Assembly: GCF_009728145.1 (NCBI RefSeq)
Contig: NZ_WOCA01000005.1
Location: forward strand, 175,584-239,583
Length of the DNA stretch: 64,000 nucleotides
Origin: Ornithinibacillus caprae
Lineage (GTDB): Bacteria; Bacillota; Bacilli; Bacillales; Amphibacillaceae
Reading direction: 5' to 3'
Shown here: in pieces, positions 39,105 to 48,227 of the stretch
Position numbering within the stretch: the first letter of the stretch is position 1
How the letters are laid out: each line of letters opens with the position of its first letter
Translations under genes and position numbers: made by a program
The notes under the pieces: model-generated
Told to the model about the DNA's origin: nothing
What the model saw: only the letters and a program-made list of their open reading frames with translations
Database searches by the model: none

Positions 39105-39282
39105 GAAGTAATGTCTCCTTTTCTTTTTGTATGATGACATGTACCAAGAACATCAAGTCTAATTCCAAAACTTTGGCTATTTTAACTACCGTTTGTACTG
39201 ATGGTTGATGCCTCTCTCCATTTTCCAATCTGTATAAAAATGATGGAGACAAACCTGTAAGAATGGCAAGTTTTGATAATGT
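39097..39282 (-). pseudogene. XRE-family helix-turn-helix regulator remnant
   Basis: Codons from 39282 down read LSKLAILTGLSPSFLYRLENG, then ERHQPSVQTVVKIAKVLEL, an intact XRE helix-turn-helix, but an in-frame stop (39283-39285) precedes it and no start is available. The N-terminal helix is missing. It probably once ran in one unit with the small gene that overlaps its stop. Confidence 0.65.
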
Positions 39283-39420
39283 TCATCTTGCAAAGGGATT
39301 CACTGGCCCCCAAAGTCCTCTCCCAACAATAACTAAACTGAATATTTTTTAAATCGCGGGTCAACATAATGTTACCAATAAATAGCGCAAAACATGTAAA
39401 TAGGGAAGGAACTGTGATTT

Positions 39421-40269
39421 ATGGGGCCTACATTTTGGAGTAATACGATATGGTATATTCTCCTTGGGATTATGACAATCCTTGTATTGGTCATTGTTTT
39501 CACCAAAACCCCCAACCGTAAACACGTACTCTCTTTATATTTATCTGTATGTGGAATCACTTTTTTTGCATTCGAAGTGGTCATTTTAATGTGCTTGAAG
39601 GCGTACATATATTTTCCAAAGATTTTTTCTAACCAACACGATGATTCAGTTGTTGGAAATATATTTTCGCAAACCTCCGTGTCCGCAGCTGCTGTCTTCA
39701 TTACAGTCTTTAATCTTAAATTTCACTGGCAATTGATTATTGCACTTATATACGGTGGTATTGAAGAACTGTTTATTCTACTGGGTATATATCAACAAAA
39801 CTGGTATCGTACATGGATGACTATTATCGGTCTTCTCATTTTATTCCGCTTCGCAAAAATAGTAAGTACCATATTAGAAAAACAAAGTAGGCGTATTTGG
39901 CGTTACATTTTTATCTTCTTTGGATTGTGTACGTTGCACTTTAATATAGTTACTTGGGGATCTAAGGCAGTCGGTATTCGTAGTTTCAATGAAACTTTAA
40001 TTCCGAATAATGATTGTAGTATTGCTATTATAGCAGCTACCTTAAATCTGCTCTTGGCTGTCAGTACAATGATTTTGTATTTTATGGACATTAAGTGGAA
40101 GTGGAAAGCTGTGGGGATATTTGTTCTCTATTTCGCTCATTTTTTTGCAGAGAAATACCAATTGATACTAAGCTCAGATGGTTGGTTTTTTATTTTAACT
40201 TCCATTAGTATTTGGGGAATGTATTTGAATATTTACCTTCTCGATCGTTTATATCCTAAGCCCTTATAG
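39421..40269 (+). CDS. Multi-pass membrane protein, paralogue of the gene at 15521
   Basis: 282 residues with about eight hydrophobic segments. AYIYFPKIFSNQHDDSVVGNI and the GGIEELFILLGIYQQNWYR block align in position and spacing with the protein of 15521-16360. The conserved polar residues (Asp, Glu-Glu, Asn-Trp-Tyr-Arg) in the middle of the membrane part may matter, but no function is known. AAGGAA lies ahead of the ATG. Confidence 0.6.
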   Translation: MGPTFWSNTIWYILLGIMTILVLVIVFTKTPNRKHVLSLYLSVCGITFFAFEVVILMCLKAYIYFPKIFSNQHDDSVVGNIFSQTSVSAAAVFITVFNLKFHWQLIIALIYGGIEELFILLGIYQQNWYRTWMTIIGLLILFRFAKIVSTILEKQSRRIWRYIFIFFGLCTLHFNIVTWGSKAVGIRSFNETLIPNNDCSIAIIAATLNLLLAVSTMILYFMDIKWKWKAVGIFVLYFAHFFAEKYQLILSSDGWFFILTSISIWGMYLNIYLLDRLYPKPL

Positions 40270-40733
40270 TTCGACTCGAGAGTAAAGTGTAAATCACATT
40301 ACAAAACGGGTAACGTCAACAATGACCTTTTCTTAGAACAGCGGAAAGGACGATAGCAGCTTTAGCTTGTTTCTTCTGGCTCCGCTTGGTTGGTATCTCA
40401 CAGTCCGAAAATGACCGGGCACGCAACAGCGTGATGTCCCTCAGGAACAAATCATGGACTGGCTAGCCCATACATAAATGACTATAACGATTTCTGTAAC
40501 TCCATGTAACGCAAGAGACAAAAAAGAAGCTTCCTAAAAGTTTACTTAACTTATGAGAAGTCTCTTTTATTTCATTGTGTTAGCCAAATGTTAGCATCCT
40601 ATTGTTTGTTTGTTACAAAGTCTAATCCTAAATAATTTCCAACAGGTTATTTAGTGATAATATGATTTTTATTTAAATTCTTAGAAGTATGCAATTAGAT
40701 AAATTAAGAACGAAAGTAGCATCTCTTTTAAAT
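40270..40733. other. Intergenic region with a GC-richer patch
   Basis: 40320-40470 is clearly richer in G+C than the flanks but has no sustained frame. A hairpin with GAAGCTTCC...GAGAAGTCTC and a T-rich tail (40528-40568) may end transcription of the gene at 39421. The direct repeat TGTTAGCCAAATGTTAGC lies at 40578-40595. No gene seen. Confidence 0.5.
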
Positions 40734-40771
40734 AAAAAACTTGCCATTGTTGTTATCACAACAATGGCAAG
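40734..40771 (-). terminator. Rho-independent terminator of the ABC exporter operon
   Basis: A perfect 14-bp stem (40740-40753 with 40758-40771) with a 4-nt loop and, on the minus strand, a T run. Confidence 0.85.
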
Positions 40772-40778
40772 CCCTATT

Positions 40779-43700
40779 TTATTTTTCAAATTTAACCATT
40801 ATCCCATCCCCTAGGGTCCCATTTTTTAATAATAAACCATAATTGTCAATGGAGTCATGTACTGTAAATTCTAAAACTGCATGCATCCTACCATCTTGAA
40901 TACCGTGCAACCATTGCTCATCTTCCCAACCTATCGTCTCGATTATCTTAATATCTACCGGATGATATGATTCTTCACCGTCGATTAGTGTAAAATGATG
41001 ATCTGGTCTCATGTGGTAAGACATTGTATCACGAATCTCAAAATTAAACTCAATTGCAATATTTTTCATTCCTGGTTCGGGAGGAGGCATACTACTCTCC
41101 ACTTCTTTAGCTTCATAAAAGAGAACCCCGCCCCAACCTTTGCTTTCACTGTTTTCACCTGTATGAAGTTCGATTAAATAATCACTTGGTGCTTCATAAG
41201 AATTTGCTGATTCATCACGACTTGATATCGGTTCTTCTCGGTCAATCTTTTCAACACTGCCTTCAGTAGGATTAAAAACCTGTTCTACTTCAACATTTGA
41301 ATTCGCATGCTCAATATTAGGTGCAACCCTTACCATGGTAAATAAAAAGGTTCCGAATATTAACAATGATGTTGAAATCACAACCCACTTTAATCGTTTT
41401 TCAACTGCTTTCCTATTAGATATATTTCCACCCATACCCCTATTTGGTACAATACGAACTGCTCTTTCTGCCGGCAAGATCGTTCCTAATACGCCAATAA
41501 ATACAGGAATTAATCCTGTCATCAATATAAAACCAATTTCTTCGGCTGGAAAAGCATGATATAGACCCCAAATAATCATTAAGGCAATAGTAAAGCCAAT
41601 CAACGCTGCAAATAATCCACTAAATACCCCTTCAGCTAATATTAACCTCCGAATACTCCATCGTTTCCATCCTATTGATTGTAGTAAAGAGATTTCTTCT
41701 CTCCGTTCCGAGACATTCTGCCACATTATCTCAGCTGTAGTTAAAATAGCTATAATTAAAGCCACAATAATAGCTATATAATGGGTAGGACCAATTTCTA
41801 AAGCTACATATTCTCCAAGTAATGAAGTGTACATGATTCCTCTTAATCGGAAGGTAATGTATAGAAAAACAGCTAAGAGGGCCGTAGGCAGTGCAATAGA
41901 TATAACCGATAAAATGCTTCTTTTCCATTTCCCAATGAAATGGTTAATAGCCATCCGATTTATTCCTTTTGCCTGAAATAGTCTCTTACTCTTACCTGAA
42001 ATTTCACCTGAACGCATTGCCTCATATGGAGAAATGCTTCGGGCCATGATCATCGGAATAATGGAACCGAGAAGATAAACAATCAATCCAAATAAACCAG
42101 TCGATAAGAAACGCTCAAACGATATGCTGACCTCACTCGATATATATACAAATCCGAGCATAACCCAAGAAATGAATGCTACAAATAAACCGATTAAACT
42201 TGCTTCGATAAATAATAATTGATTCAATCGACTTGGTCGCCAGCCAATTGATAATAAAACAGCAAATTCTTTTCGCCTTGCTAATAAATTAACAATACCA
42301 GACGCCCAAACATACACTATTGCTACTGCTATAACACTAGCCACGATTCCTGAAAAACCTATTTTCGTTTCCTTGAAAATAGAAATGGATGAGCCAATAT
42401 TCACCCAAGGTTGTTGAAGCCATCCTATATCACTTTCACCATTTAAACCAGGAACATAGGTTAATGCTAATTGTGGTGAAGAGCCTAATGTAATATCTGT
42501 AATAAGTCCTGTTCTCTTCTCAATCTCACTTGCTACTTTTTCTAGTATTGCTTGACTTTCTTCACTTAAGTCTGTAACTCCTGTAACCTTAATTCGAATT
42601 GCTGAAATCGGTTTTTCCCCTAATAATCTTTCTGCCACTTCAATGGTCGTCAGCATTCCTGGGGGATCGGTTAAAAAATTATATGGATCTCCAGTTGGTT
42701 TAACAATCTTAGGTGGATTCATCGGGTTCCCATCCGAGTCCATCACATATTCTGCCGTAGCAGGACGATATGTTTCCATTGGGAGTTCAGTTGTAGGGTC
42801 GATCGAAATAGATAGATTGCTCGGATCATAAAAACCTATCCAATTTGGTTTGATACGTGGTAATTCCACATAGTTTGCAGCCATTAGCTGTGGTTCTCGA
42901 AACGATTCCTTATTTCTATATACACCTACTGTATTTTCCCCATTTCGGAAAGGCAGCAATTGATAGGAATATGGCCATCTATCTATATATGGACTTGAAA
43001 TTTCATCATACTTTAATGGACTAGGTTTATAAACGATCCCGGTTACACCGTCTTCTCTCATTGGGCTTACGTACTCTTCATTATCCAGCTCTACTACTTC
43101 TTCAACATGCACTTCTCCAGTCTTCCAATCTACCCCCGTCATTTTGCTCACGAAGGCATGGAATGTTTCTATCCCGGAAGATGAAAAAGATTCGACTAAT
43201 TCTCCGTCTAATGTATCTAAATAACTGCCTCCCCCGCGCTCCTTGACAGTTTCCATCACTTCATCTGCATTCTCTTCAGTGATATCAAGATCCAAAAGTT
43301 CAAAGGATATTTCTTCTATCTTATCGACATAAGCATGTTGATTTACGATAATGGGGAATTCGTGATAGACTCGTTCTTCGTTGAAATGATAGCCATCTGT
43401 ATCTTCAAAATATCTGCTTGACCCCAGATCAATGATTGCCTCTTCTAAACCAATTAATTTCGCTTCTTCCTCTGGATCAATTCCAGCAAGCAACGAGTCA
43501 CCACCAATACTAAAATCTAGAATCGGTGCACCTACGCCATATTCTGGCCCTTTATTCATTACATCCCAAACATCGTTCGGAAAATAGGAGTTAAAACTGT
43601 TTTTTTCTTCATCTATTCCATTGTTTATGGTTACAGTAGTCTTTTTTCTGTATAATCCTTCTTCTGACAATTCTACCTCACCAAAATTCACTTCATAATT

Positions 43701-44039
43701 AGCATAACCAATCATTGCAATAGGAGCAGCAATATCTACACCAGGAATATCTTTTATCATTTCGTATTGTTCGATACTAATGCCACCATTCATACCACTC
43801 AGATAGTTTGGCTCCAATAACTTTTTATCTTCAGTAACACTGCGGGTACCCTTTGGGCGAACAACAATATCATAAGAAGCCGACCAGCGTTGTTGCAAAT
43901 TATCAACAACAGTACCTTTATTCGTTTCAGACAGTCCAATGAGGTAAGTTAAACCAGCACTAACTATAAATGCTCCAATGATGAGTAAAATAAACCGATC
44001 TTTCCGCCTCCACCAATTCTGCCAAATAAAACGAATCAC
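40779..44039 (-). CDS. MacB/FtsX-type ABC transporter permease
   Basis: 1086 residues, large for the family. An N-terminal membrane helix (RFILLIIGAFIVSAGLTYLIGL) is followed by about 500 extracytoplasmic residues, a first FtsX domain (about 555-690: ASVIAVAIVYVWASGIVNLLARRKEFAVLLSIGWRPSRL), a second (about 740-880: REEISLLQSIGWKRWSIRRLILAEG), and a C-terminal extracytoplasmic part after a last membrane helix. This two-FtsX layout fits the MacB/BceB-like mechanotransmission group that exports or detaches amphipathic compounds. It overlaps the ATPase gene by 4 nt. Confidence 0.85.
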   Translation of the reverse strand: MIRFIWQNWWRRKDRFILLIIGAFIVSAGLTYLIGLSETNKGTVVDNLQQRWSASYDIVVRPKGTRSVTEDKKLLEPNYLSGMNGGISIEQYEMIKDIPGVDIAAPIAMIGYANYEVNFGEVELSEEGLYRKKTTVTINNGIDEEKNSFNSYFPNDVWDVMNKGPEYGVGAPILDFSIGGDSLLAGIDPEEEAKLIGLEEAIIDLGSSRYFEDTDGYHFNEERVYHEFPIIVNQHAYVDKIEEISFELLDLDITEENADEVMETVKERGGGSYLDTLDGELVESFSSSGIETFHAFVSKMTGVDWKTGEVHVEEVVELDNEEYVSPMREDGVTGIVYKPSPLKYDEISSPYIDRWPYSYQLLPFRNGENTVGVYRNKESFREPQLMAANYVELPRIKPNWIGFYDPSNLSISIDPTTELPMETYRPATAEYVMDSDGNPMNPPKIVKPTGDPYNFLTDPPGMLTTIEVAERLLGEKPISAIRIKVTGVTDLSEESQAILEKVASEIEKRTGLITDITLGSSPQLALTYVPGLNGESDIGWLQQPWVNIGSSISIFKETKIGFSGIVASVIAVAIVYVWASGIVNLLARRKEFAVLLSIGWRPSRLNQLLFIEASLIGLFVAFISWVMLGFVYISSEVSISFERFLSTGLFGLIVYLLGSIIPMIMARSISPYEAMRSGEISGKSKRLFQAKGINRMAINHFIGKWKRSILSVISIALPTALLAVFLYITFRLRGIMYTSLLGEYVALEIGPTHYIAIIVALIIAILTTAEIMWQNVSERREEISLLQSIGWKRWSIRRLILAEGVFSGLFAALIGFTIALMIIWGLYHAFPAEEIGFILMTGLIPVFIGVLGTILPAERAVRIVPNRGMGGNISNRKAVEKRLKWVVISTSLLIFGTFLFTMVRVAPNIEHANSNVEVEQVFNPTEGSVEKIDREEPISSRDESANSYEAPSDYLIELHTGENSESKGWGGVLFYEAKEVESSMPPPEPGMKNIAIEFNFEIRDTMSYHMRPDHHFTLIDGEESYHPVDIKIIETIGWEDEQWLHGIQDGRMHAVLEFTVHDSIDNYGLLLKNGTLGDGIMVKFEK

Positions 44040-44725
44040 GAAGATACACCTTCTTTATCCGAGAGAACTACACCATCTTTCATGGTAATAATACGACTTG
44101 CTTTGGCTGCTAGTACCGGATCATGAGTTACGAACAAAACCCCACATCCTTCTAGTTCATTCAGTTCTTTTAATAACTCATAAATCCTTTCGCCTGTTTC
44201 TGTGTCTAGGTTTCCAGTTGGTTCGTCCGCTAGTAACCAGCTCGGCTTGTGTACAATCGCTCGGGCAATCGCAACCCGCTGTTGTTGTCCACCAGATAAT
44301 TGTGATGGGAGAGAGTCTAATTTATCAGTGAGCCCGACTTGCTTTAATACCTCTTTGGCTCGTTCAATTTTGGTATATGGAACTTTTCTAGCAAATAGTG
44401 GAGTTAGAACATTCTCTAAAGCTGTTAAGGTAGGAAGAAGATGAAATTGTTGGAAGATGAATCCTATTTCTTTGAAGCGAAAATCTGCTATTTTATTCTT
44501 TCCCTTTTTTAATATCTCTTCTCTGTCATATGTTAATGTTCCGTTACTCGGTTTATCCAATGTACCGATAAGACTTAATAAAGTTGACTTCCCTGAACCC
44601 GACGGACCAATAATGGCAGTGAATTCCCCCTTTTGAAAAGATAAGTTAATATTATTCAATGCTACTGTACTCGTTCCATCACCTTTAAACTCTTTATGTA
44701 GATTCTTACATTCTATTTTCTCCAT
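44036..44725 (-). CDS. LolD/MacB-type ABC transporter ATP-binding protein
   Basis: 229 residues from the ATG at 44725 (AAGGAG 10 nt upstream). Walker [16 protein letters not shown]-loop [16 protein letters not shown], signature [15 protein letters not shown], Walker [13 protein letters not shown] and H-loop LFVTHD are all present. The TGNLD variant after Walker B marks the LolD/MacB class. It powers the permease encoded just downstream; no histidine kinase pair or substrate gene is adjacent. Confidence 0.88.
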   Translation of the reverse strand: MEKIECKNLHKEFKGDGTSTVALNNINLSFQKGEFTAIIGPSGSGKSTLLSLIGTLDKPSNGTLTYDREEILKKGKNKIADFRFKEIGFIFQQFHLLPTLTALENVLTPLFARKVPYTKIERAKEVLKQVGLTDKLDSLPSQLSGGQQQRVAIARAIVHKPSWLLADEPTGNLDTETGERIYELLKELNELEGCGVLFVTHDPVLAAKASRIITMKDGVVLSDKEGVSS

Positions 44726-44795
44726 TATTATCATTCTCCTTATCTAAAATGCTCAATCGTAGAAGGATTACCCCAAAAACATATTTTTGATATAT

Positions 44796-45250
44796 TTAGT
44801 CCAAGAGTACATAATTAATACCAACAAAAAATTGTGCTGCAAAAATATAATCATGTCCATTCTCTATATATCTTTCGTCCAGTAAATCTGATGAAAAGCC
44901 GGAAACGTCAATTAAATTGAAAGGGATTTCTTCACGACTCTTTCATTGAACAACATATTATTGAGAACGTTGACATTCTTTATATAATTACTTAGCTCTA
45001 CAATCCCATTCTCATTAATTAATACACCATGTGGTACAGTTCTTACAAAATATAAAGATGATATTTGATCAGATCGATTATAAACAAAATTATTATTTAA
45101 TACAAAATTAATATCATAATTTGTTGAAATAGTATTGAGGTTCTCAATTAAGGATTTACAAATTGGGCAGTTAGTCTTAATAAAGAGTATAAACGTTCTC
45201 TTTTTTCGAGAATATATTCTTAGATATAAATTTAACTCCATCCTCACCAC
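44796..45250 (-). pseudogene. Frameshifted thioredoxin-fold protein (CPIC)
   Basis: The frame from 45250 carries a thioredoxin-like active site, FIKTNCPICKSLIENL, and a cis-Pro region (RTVPHGVLINENG), then stops at 44912. A plausible continuation in another frame, beginning EEIPFNLIDVSGF and ending GINYVLLD, runs on to 44796, which would restore about 150 residues. The shift lies near 44935-44945. It resembles the membrane-side thioredoxins that reduce or oxidise secreted peptides. If the short frame is in fact the true gene it is a 112-residue protein. Confidence 0.5.
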
Positions 45251-45373
45251 TTACAAATCTTCCTTGTCAAAAAGATATATTTTCGAAAGTGCTTACATTT
45301 TATACTATATATCTCAGAGCGAAAAATGTAAACAATTTACAATATTTCATTTTTTCGAAGGAATTTGAATACA

Positions 45374-45925
45374 ATGGTTTTAATTATTATCATCTGTATA
45401 TCTCTTTCATTATCTTTTACTTTCCTACTTTATAAAAAATTAATAACTTGAATCACCAATTTTAAAAAAATATTTGGGATTTAGAAGAAAGAAGTAAAAA
45501 CTTTGAGTCAAATAAAGGAGAAATTCATTCATCAATCGGAAAAGAAGCGCCAAACTTTGAAGCTAGTTCTATAAATAGTAATGAAAAAACAACATTAGAT
45601 TCTATTATTCAGGATAACTTAGTACTAATCTTTATGAATTCAAGCTGTATATACTGTGAAAATAATCTGGAGTTGTTTCTCACTGAAGCAAAAAACTATC
45701 CTTCTTTTAATACGTTGTTGTAATGAGTGAGAATGAATCAACAGAAGCTAGTTCTTTATCAAGTTTATATAAAACGGAAGTAACAGTTCTTATTATTAAA
45801 GAACAAGTATTTTATGATTATCAAATTTATTTTTGGCCAACCTTTGTTCATTTAAATAAATCCTTTGTTATTCAAAATGTTACACCTATTCCTATCTTTG
45901 TTATTCTAGGAATTAAAACAGCTTA
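45374..45925 (+). pseudogene. Frameshifted membrane-anchored redoxin (MauD/TlpA-like)
   Basis: Three frames are needed: an N-terminal membrane helix (from ATG 45374, LIIIICISLSLSFTFLLYKK), then KEAPNFEASSIN and the active-site region IFMNSSCIYCENNLELF (CxxC, about 45640-45660), then after a stop at 45720 the rest (MSENESTEAS..., ending at 45925). One shift is at the A7 run 45464-45470 and one near 45715. The layout of helix, KEAPNF entry and CxxC is that of MauD/TlpA-type redoxins. Directly upstream of the Cys-rich peptide gene. Confidence 0.65.
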
Positions 45926-45992
45926 ATTTGACATTAACTTTAGTTTTCCAAAAACTAAAGTTATATAAATTTAAATAAGGAGGTGTGTTGAT

Positions 45993-46151
45993 ATGTCGCC
46001 AATTTGTGGAGATCCAAGTAAAATGACTACTTATTATTATTGTGCATGTGACAGAATGTGTTCTTTAACAGAAAGAGCTAATGCTCGATATAGAAGAAGA
46101 GTAGATTCCGGTGACGTATGCGAAGACGTAGCAAGCGCTTGCCCTTGCTAA
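45993..46151 (+). CDS. 52-residue cysteine-rich peptide
   Basis: A strong TAAGGAGGTG lies 8 nt before the ATG. Seven Cys at positions 5, 17, 19, 23, 43, 50 and 52 include a CACDRMC cluster and a C-terminal CPC. There is no membrane segment or obvious signal; the middle is basic (RANARYRRRVDSGD). It follows a broken redoxin gene and precedes a hairpin, so it looks like the one intact gene of a decayed peptide/redox locus. It may be a ribosomally made peptide precursor or a small metal/redox protein; I do not recognise the family. Confidence 0.6.
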   Translation: MSPICGDPSKMTTYYYCACDRMCSLTERANARYRRRVDSGDVCEDVASACPC

Positions 46152-46235
46152 ACTTAGAATAAATGTCTACAAATATAGTAGATGATTAATCTAAGTATGA
46201 CTAACATGTGATAGCACAAGCAACAAGATATTTTA

Positions 46236-46266
46236 GGCTAAAAACATCATAACAATGTTTTCAGCC
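46236..46266 (+). terminator. Terminator-like hairpin after the Cys-rich peptide
   Basis: GGCT-AAAACAT pairs with ATGTTTT-AGCC, an 11-bp stem with one mismatch and a 7-nt loop. The following T tract is weak. Confidence 0.45.
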
Positions 46267-46454
46267 CATACTTTCAATTCTTTATATATTTTATTATTTC
46301 AGTGGCTGTGAATAAAACCAGCCGATGATTTATAAATCTATAATTCTTGGTATAAATTTTTAAATAATTTAATGATTATTTAAAAAATACTTATTTATAT
46401 TAAATCATGTAGAATATGTTAGTTAAATGTTAACCAACCACTTTTATTCAAATC

Positions 46455-46480
46455 AAAAACTCTTATATATCAAGGTTTTT
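46455..46480 (-). terminator. Probable original groEL terminator, now at the far end of the element
   Basis: AAAAAC..CTT and AAG.GTTTTT arms form a hairpin ending in TTTTT-rich sequence on the minus strand. It stands just past the left copy of the groEL-derived att repeat, where the terminator of groEL would have been before insertion. Confidence 0.45.
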
Positions 46481-46489
46481 GGCGACTAT

Positions 46490-46506
46490 TACATCATGCC
46501 GCCCAT
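46490..46506. other. Left attachment repeat (attL-like) of the groEL-integrated element
   Basis: TACATCATGCCGCCCAT is identical to the 3' end of groEL at 50710-50726. Read on the minus strand and continued leftward it gives ATG GGC GGC ATG ATG TAA, the expected native groEL ending. It marks the far end of a 4.2-kb insertion. Confidence 0.75.
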
Positions 46507-46644
46507 GCACTATTAGTCTATAATTCTTTTTATTCACTTATATTAGCCGTTGTTACAACTGAATTTTTATCCTTTGGAGCATTTGAAGTTTATATTATTT
46601 TACATTCATTTATAAGTAAAAAGTGGTCAAATTACGCTCAATAA
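46507..46644 (+). pseudogene. Fragment of a membrane protein gene
   Basis: An open frame with no start, ending at a TAA, encodes about 45 strongly hydrophobic residues (LLVYNSFYSLILAVVTTEFL and on to KKWSNYAQ). It looks like the last two membrane segments of a larger protein cut by the element's left end. The family is not recognised; chance is possible. Confidence 0.25.
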
Positions 46645-46660
46645 TTTTATTTATTCTTAA

Positions 46661-47275
46661 CTATTCTACGGGATATAGATAAACAGGAATTGTTGCTTCT
46701 ATTTCATCTCCTGCTTTGCTTTCAAAAACAAAATCAACAGTAGAACCTCTGCTTCCATCTCCAAATGTTTCTCCAACATAACTTCCTCTTTTTCCTTCTT
46801 CTCTTATGAACACATTACCTCGATGTCCTTCTTGTGCTGTTATTTTATATCTTCCTGGTTCAATGTCGGAACCAAAGTAAAAATATCCTGCACTCACTTT
46901 AATTGGTTTATCAGATGCCTTTATTAACTCTCCTTCTAGTTTGGCTAATTCTTCTTCTGCCGATTTAATATCAGTCTGTAAGGATTTTAACTCTCTTTGA
47001 TGTTTAATAACTTCTGATTTCAGGTCATCTTTATTGGCAGCCAACTCTTTTAATTCTTGAAATTCATCTTTTCTTTCGTTGGTTGCTTTTATGGTATCAT
47101 TCAACTCACCATTCGCTGATTCAATCTCTTGATCTAACTGTTTCAATTCTGACTCTCTTTCTTCGATTTTACCCAGCAACTCTTCATAGTTGACTGCTTC
47201 CCCTTCAATATCTACTGTTTCTTCACTGCACGCAACTAATAGTAAAAATCAAGCTGCTACAATTATTTTCTTCAA
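46661..47275 (-). pseudogene. Coiled-coil lipoprotein with a TGA in its signal peptide
   Basis: From a TTG at 47275 with AGGGGG upstream, the frame reads a lipoprotein signal (KKIIVAA, TGA, FLLLVACSEE) interrupted by TGA at 47249-47251, then continues open to 46661. The intact part has a long helical coiled-coil (about residues 40-125 of the full frame) and a C-terminal domain with SAGYFYFGSDIEPGRYKI. That ending is common in Bacillus surface lipoproteins. A single base change inactivates it unless the TGA is read through or is a sequencing error. Confidence 0.65.
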
Positions 47276-47318
47276 CTTATTAACCCCCTGGTACTCCTGA
47301 TCTATAACCTATTCTATA

Positions 47319-47480
47319 TCAATCCTTAATATCCTGCTTATTAGTCAAATCCCCTAATACATTTTGGTGCACCCATGATAGTTCGTGTATTACATTTACC
47401 AGCTGCTGTTTACGATCTTCGTTTTCCAAACCCTCTGTAATTTTGATTAAATTATCAATCTTTACTAATTTTCTCTGCAT
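47319..47480 (-). CDS. Small helical protein, unknown function (53 aa)
   Basis: The frame starts MQRKLVKIDNLIKITEGL and ends NKQDIKD. The nearest AAGGAG lies 18 nt upstream, next to another ATG in a different frame across an A5 run, so the true start may be displaced by a frameshift. Polar, probably one helix pair. No family recognised. Confidence 0.4.
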   Translation of the reverse strand: MQRKLVKIDNLIKITEGLENEDRKQQLVNVIHELSWVHQNVLGDLTNKQDIKD

Positions 47481-47590
47481 TTTTAAACATTGAAAATCTC
47501 TCCTTAAAATAGTTTTAAAAGTTGAATTTACCTAAATCTTGAAGGGAGTTATATGTAAAACATTGAAGCTGTAGTGTAGGTGAGGTTGAA

Positions 47591-47750
47591 ATGAGAGAAG
47601 AGAAGGGAAGAAAAAAACCAACCATATGCAGATGGAAAAAGAATCGTAAATCCCGGTGCTATCCTCAACGAACAAGAATTTTATGAATACCTAGATAGAA
47701 ATGAACCTTTATTAAAGGGATATTTTGAAACGAACAATGATAATGAATGA
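47591..47750 (+). pseudogene. Small gene with a frameshift at an A7 run
   Basis: An ATG frame of nine residues (MREEKGRKK) shifts at the A run 47611-47617 into a well-formed frame, NQPYADGKRIVNPGAILNEQ and on to a stop at 47750. Removing one A joins them into a 52-residue protein. The product is not recognised. Confidence 0.4.
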
Positions 47751-47810
47751 ACTAGATAAGATGTATGGTTTGGTCTTGTTTATACGCAGAATAGAATTTA
47801 CAAGTAAATT

Positions 47811-47859
47811 AAAAAAAGACTGGTACGAGATTCGGTTCAATACCGAACTCATACCAGTC
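47811..47859 (-). terminator. Strong rho-independent terminator of the secreted-protein operon
   Basis: A two-part stem (GACTGGTA.GAG with CTC.TACCAGTC, then TTCGGT with ACCGAA) is followed on the minus strand by seven T. Confidence 0.9.
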
Positions 47860-47887
47860 GACAGATTTGTGTGCTCATTTCAGATTT

Positions 47888-48208
47888 CTATTCATGTTTA
47901 CTTTGAACTCTTGCAACACTAATAAAGTAAATTATTAAACCTATAAAATACAGAAAACTTATTAGAAAAAAATGGTTAATTTCTAATGCTGCACACAAGC
48001 AACATAGTAAAAATATACCGAGTAATAGAGGTATATGAGCCGCTTTTTCCGCTTTGATTAGTGTAGCAATACCACCTATAACAACGAGCACGATAAAAAA
48101 TAGAATAAATGTAAATAGGGGATTCAATTGAAATTTTGGTAAAGATATTAAAAATAGTGTACTTACTACAATACTAATCCATAATATGCTAATCACTAGC
48201 CGTCTCAC
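47888..48208 (-). CDS. Small four-helix membrane protein, possible immunity protein
   Basis: 106 residues from a GTG with AAGGAG upstream. Four hydrophobic segments cover most of the length (LVISILWISIVVSTLFLI, TFILFFIVLVVIGGIATLI, LLGIFLLCCLCAALEI, FFLISFLYFIGLIIYFISV) with a short basic tail. It lies 19 nt after the secreted-protein gene and before a strong terminator, so the two form one operon. Small membrane proteins in this position often protect against a co-made bacteriocin; that is an inference. Confidence 0.6.
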   Translation of the reverse strand: MRRLVISILWISIVVSTLFLISLPKFQLNPLFTFILFFIVLVVIGGIATLIKAEKAAHIPLLLGIFLLCCLCAALEINHFFLISFLYFIGLIIYFISVARVQSKHE

Positions 48209-48227
48209 TTATAGCCTCTCCTTAAAC

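Noticed and set aside
44912..45250. Taking the CPIC frame as a complete thioredoxin
   Set aside because: Protein-like sequence continues in another frame for about 45 codons, so a frameshift is likelier, though a short true gene is not excluded.
46507..46644. Assigning the hydrophobic fragment to MauE/DoxX or SdpB
   Set aside because: Only two helices remain and no diagnostic motif can be seen; the frame also runs through the att repeat.
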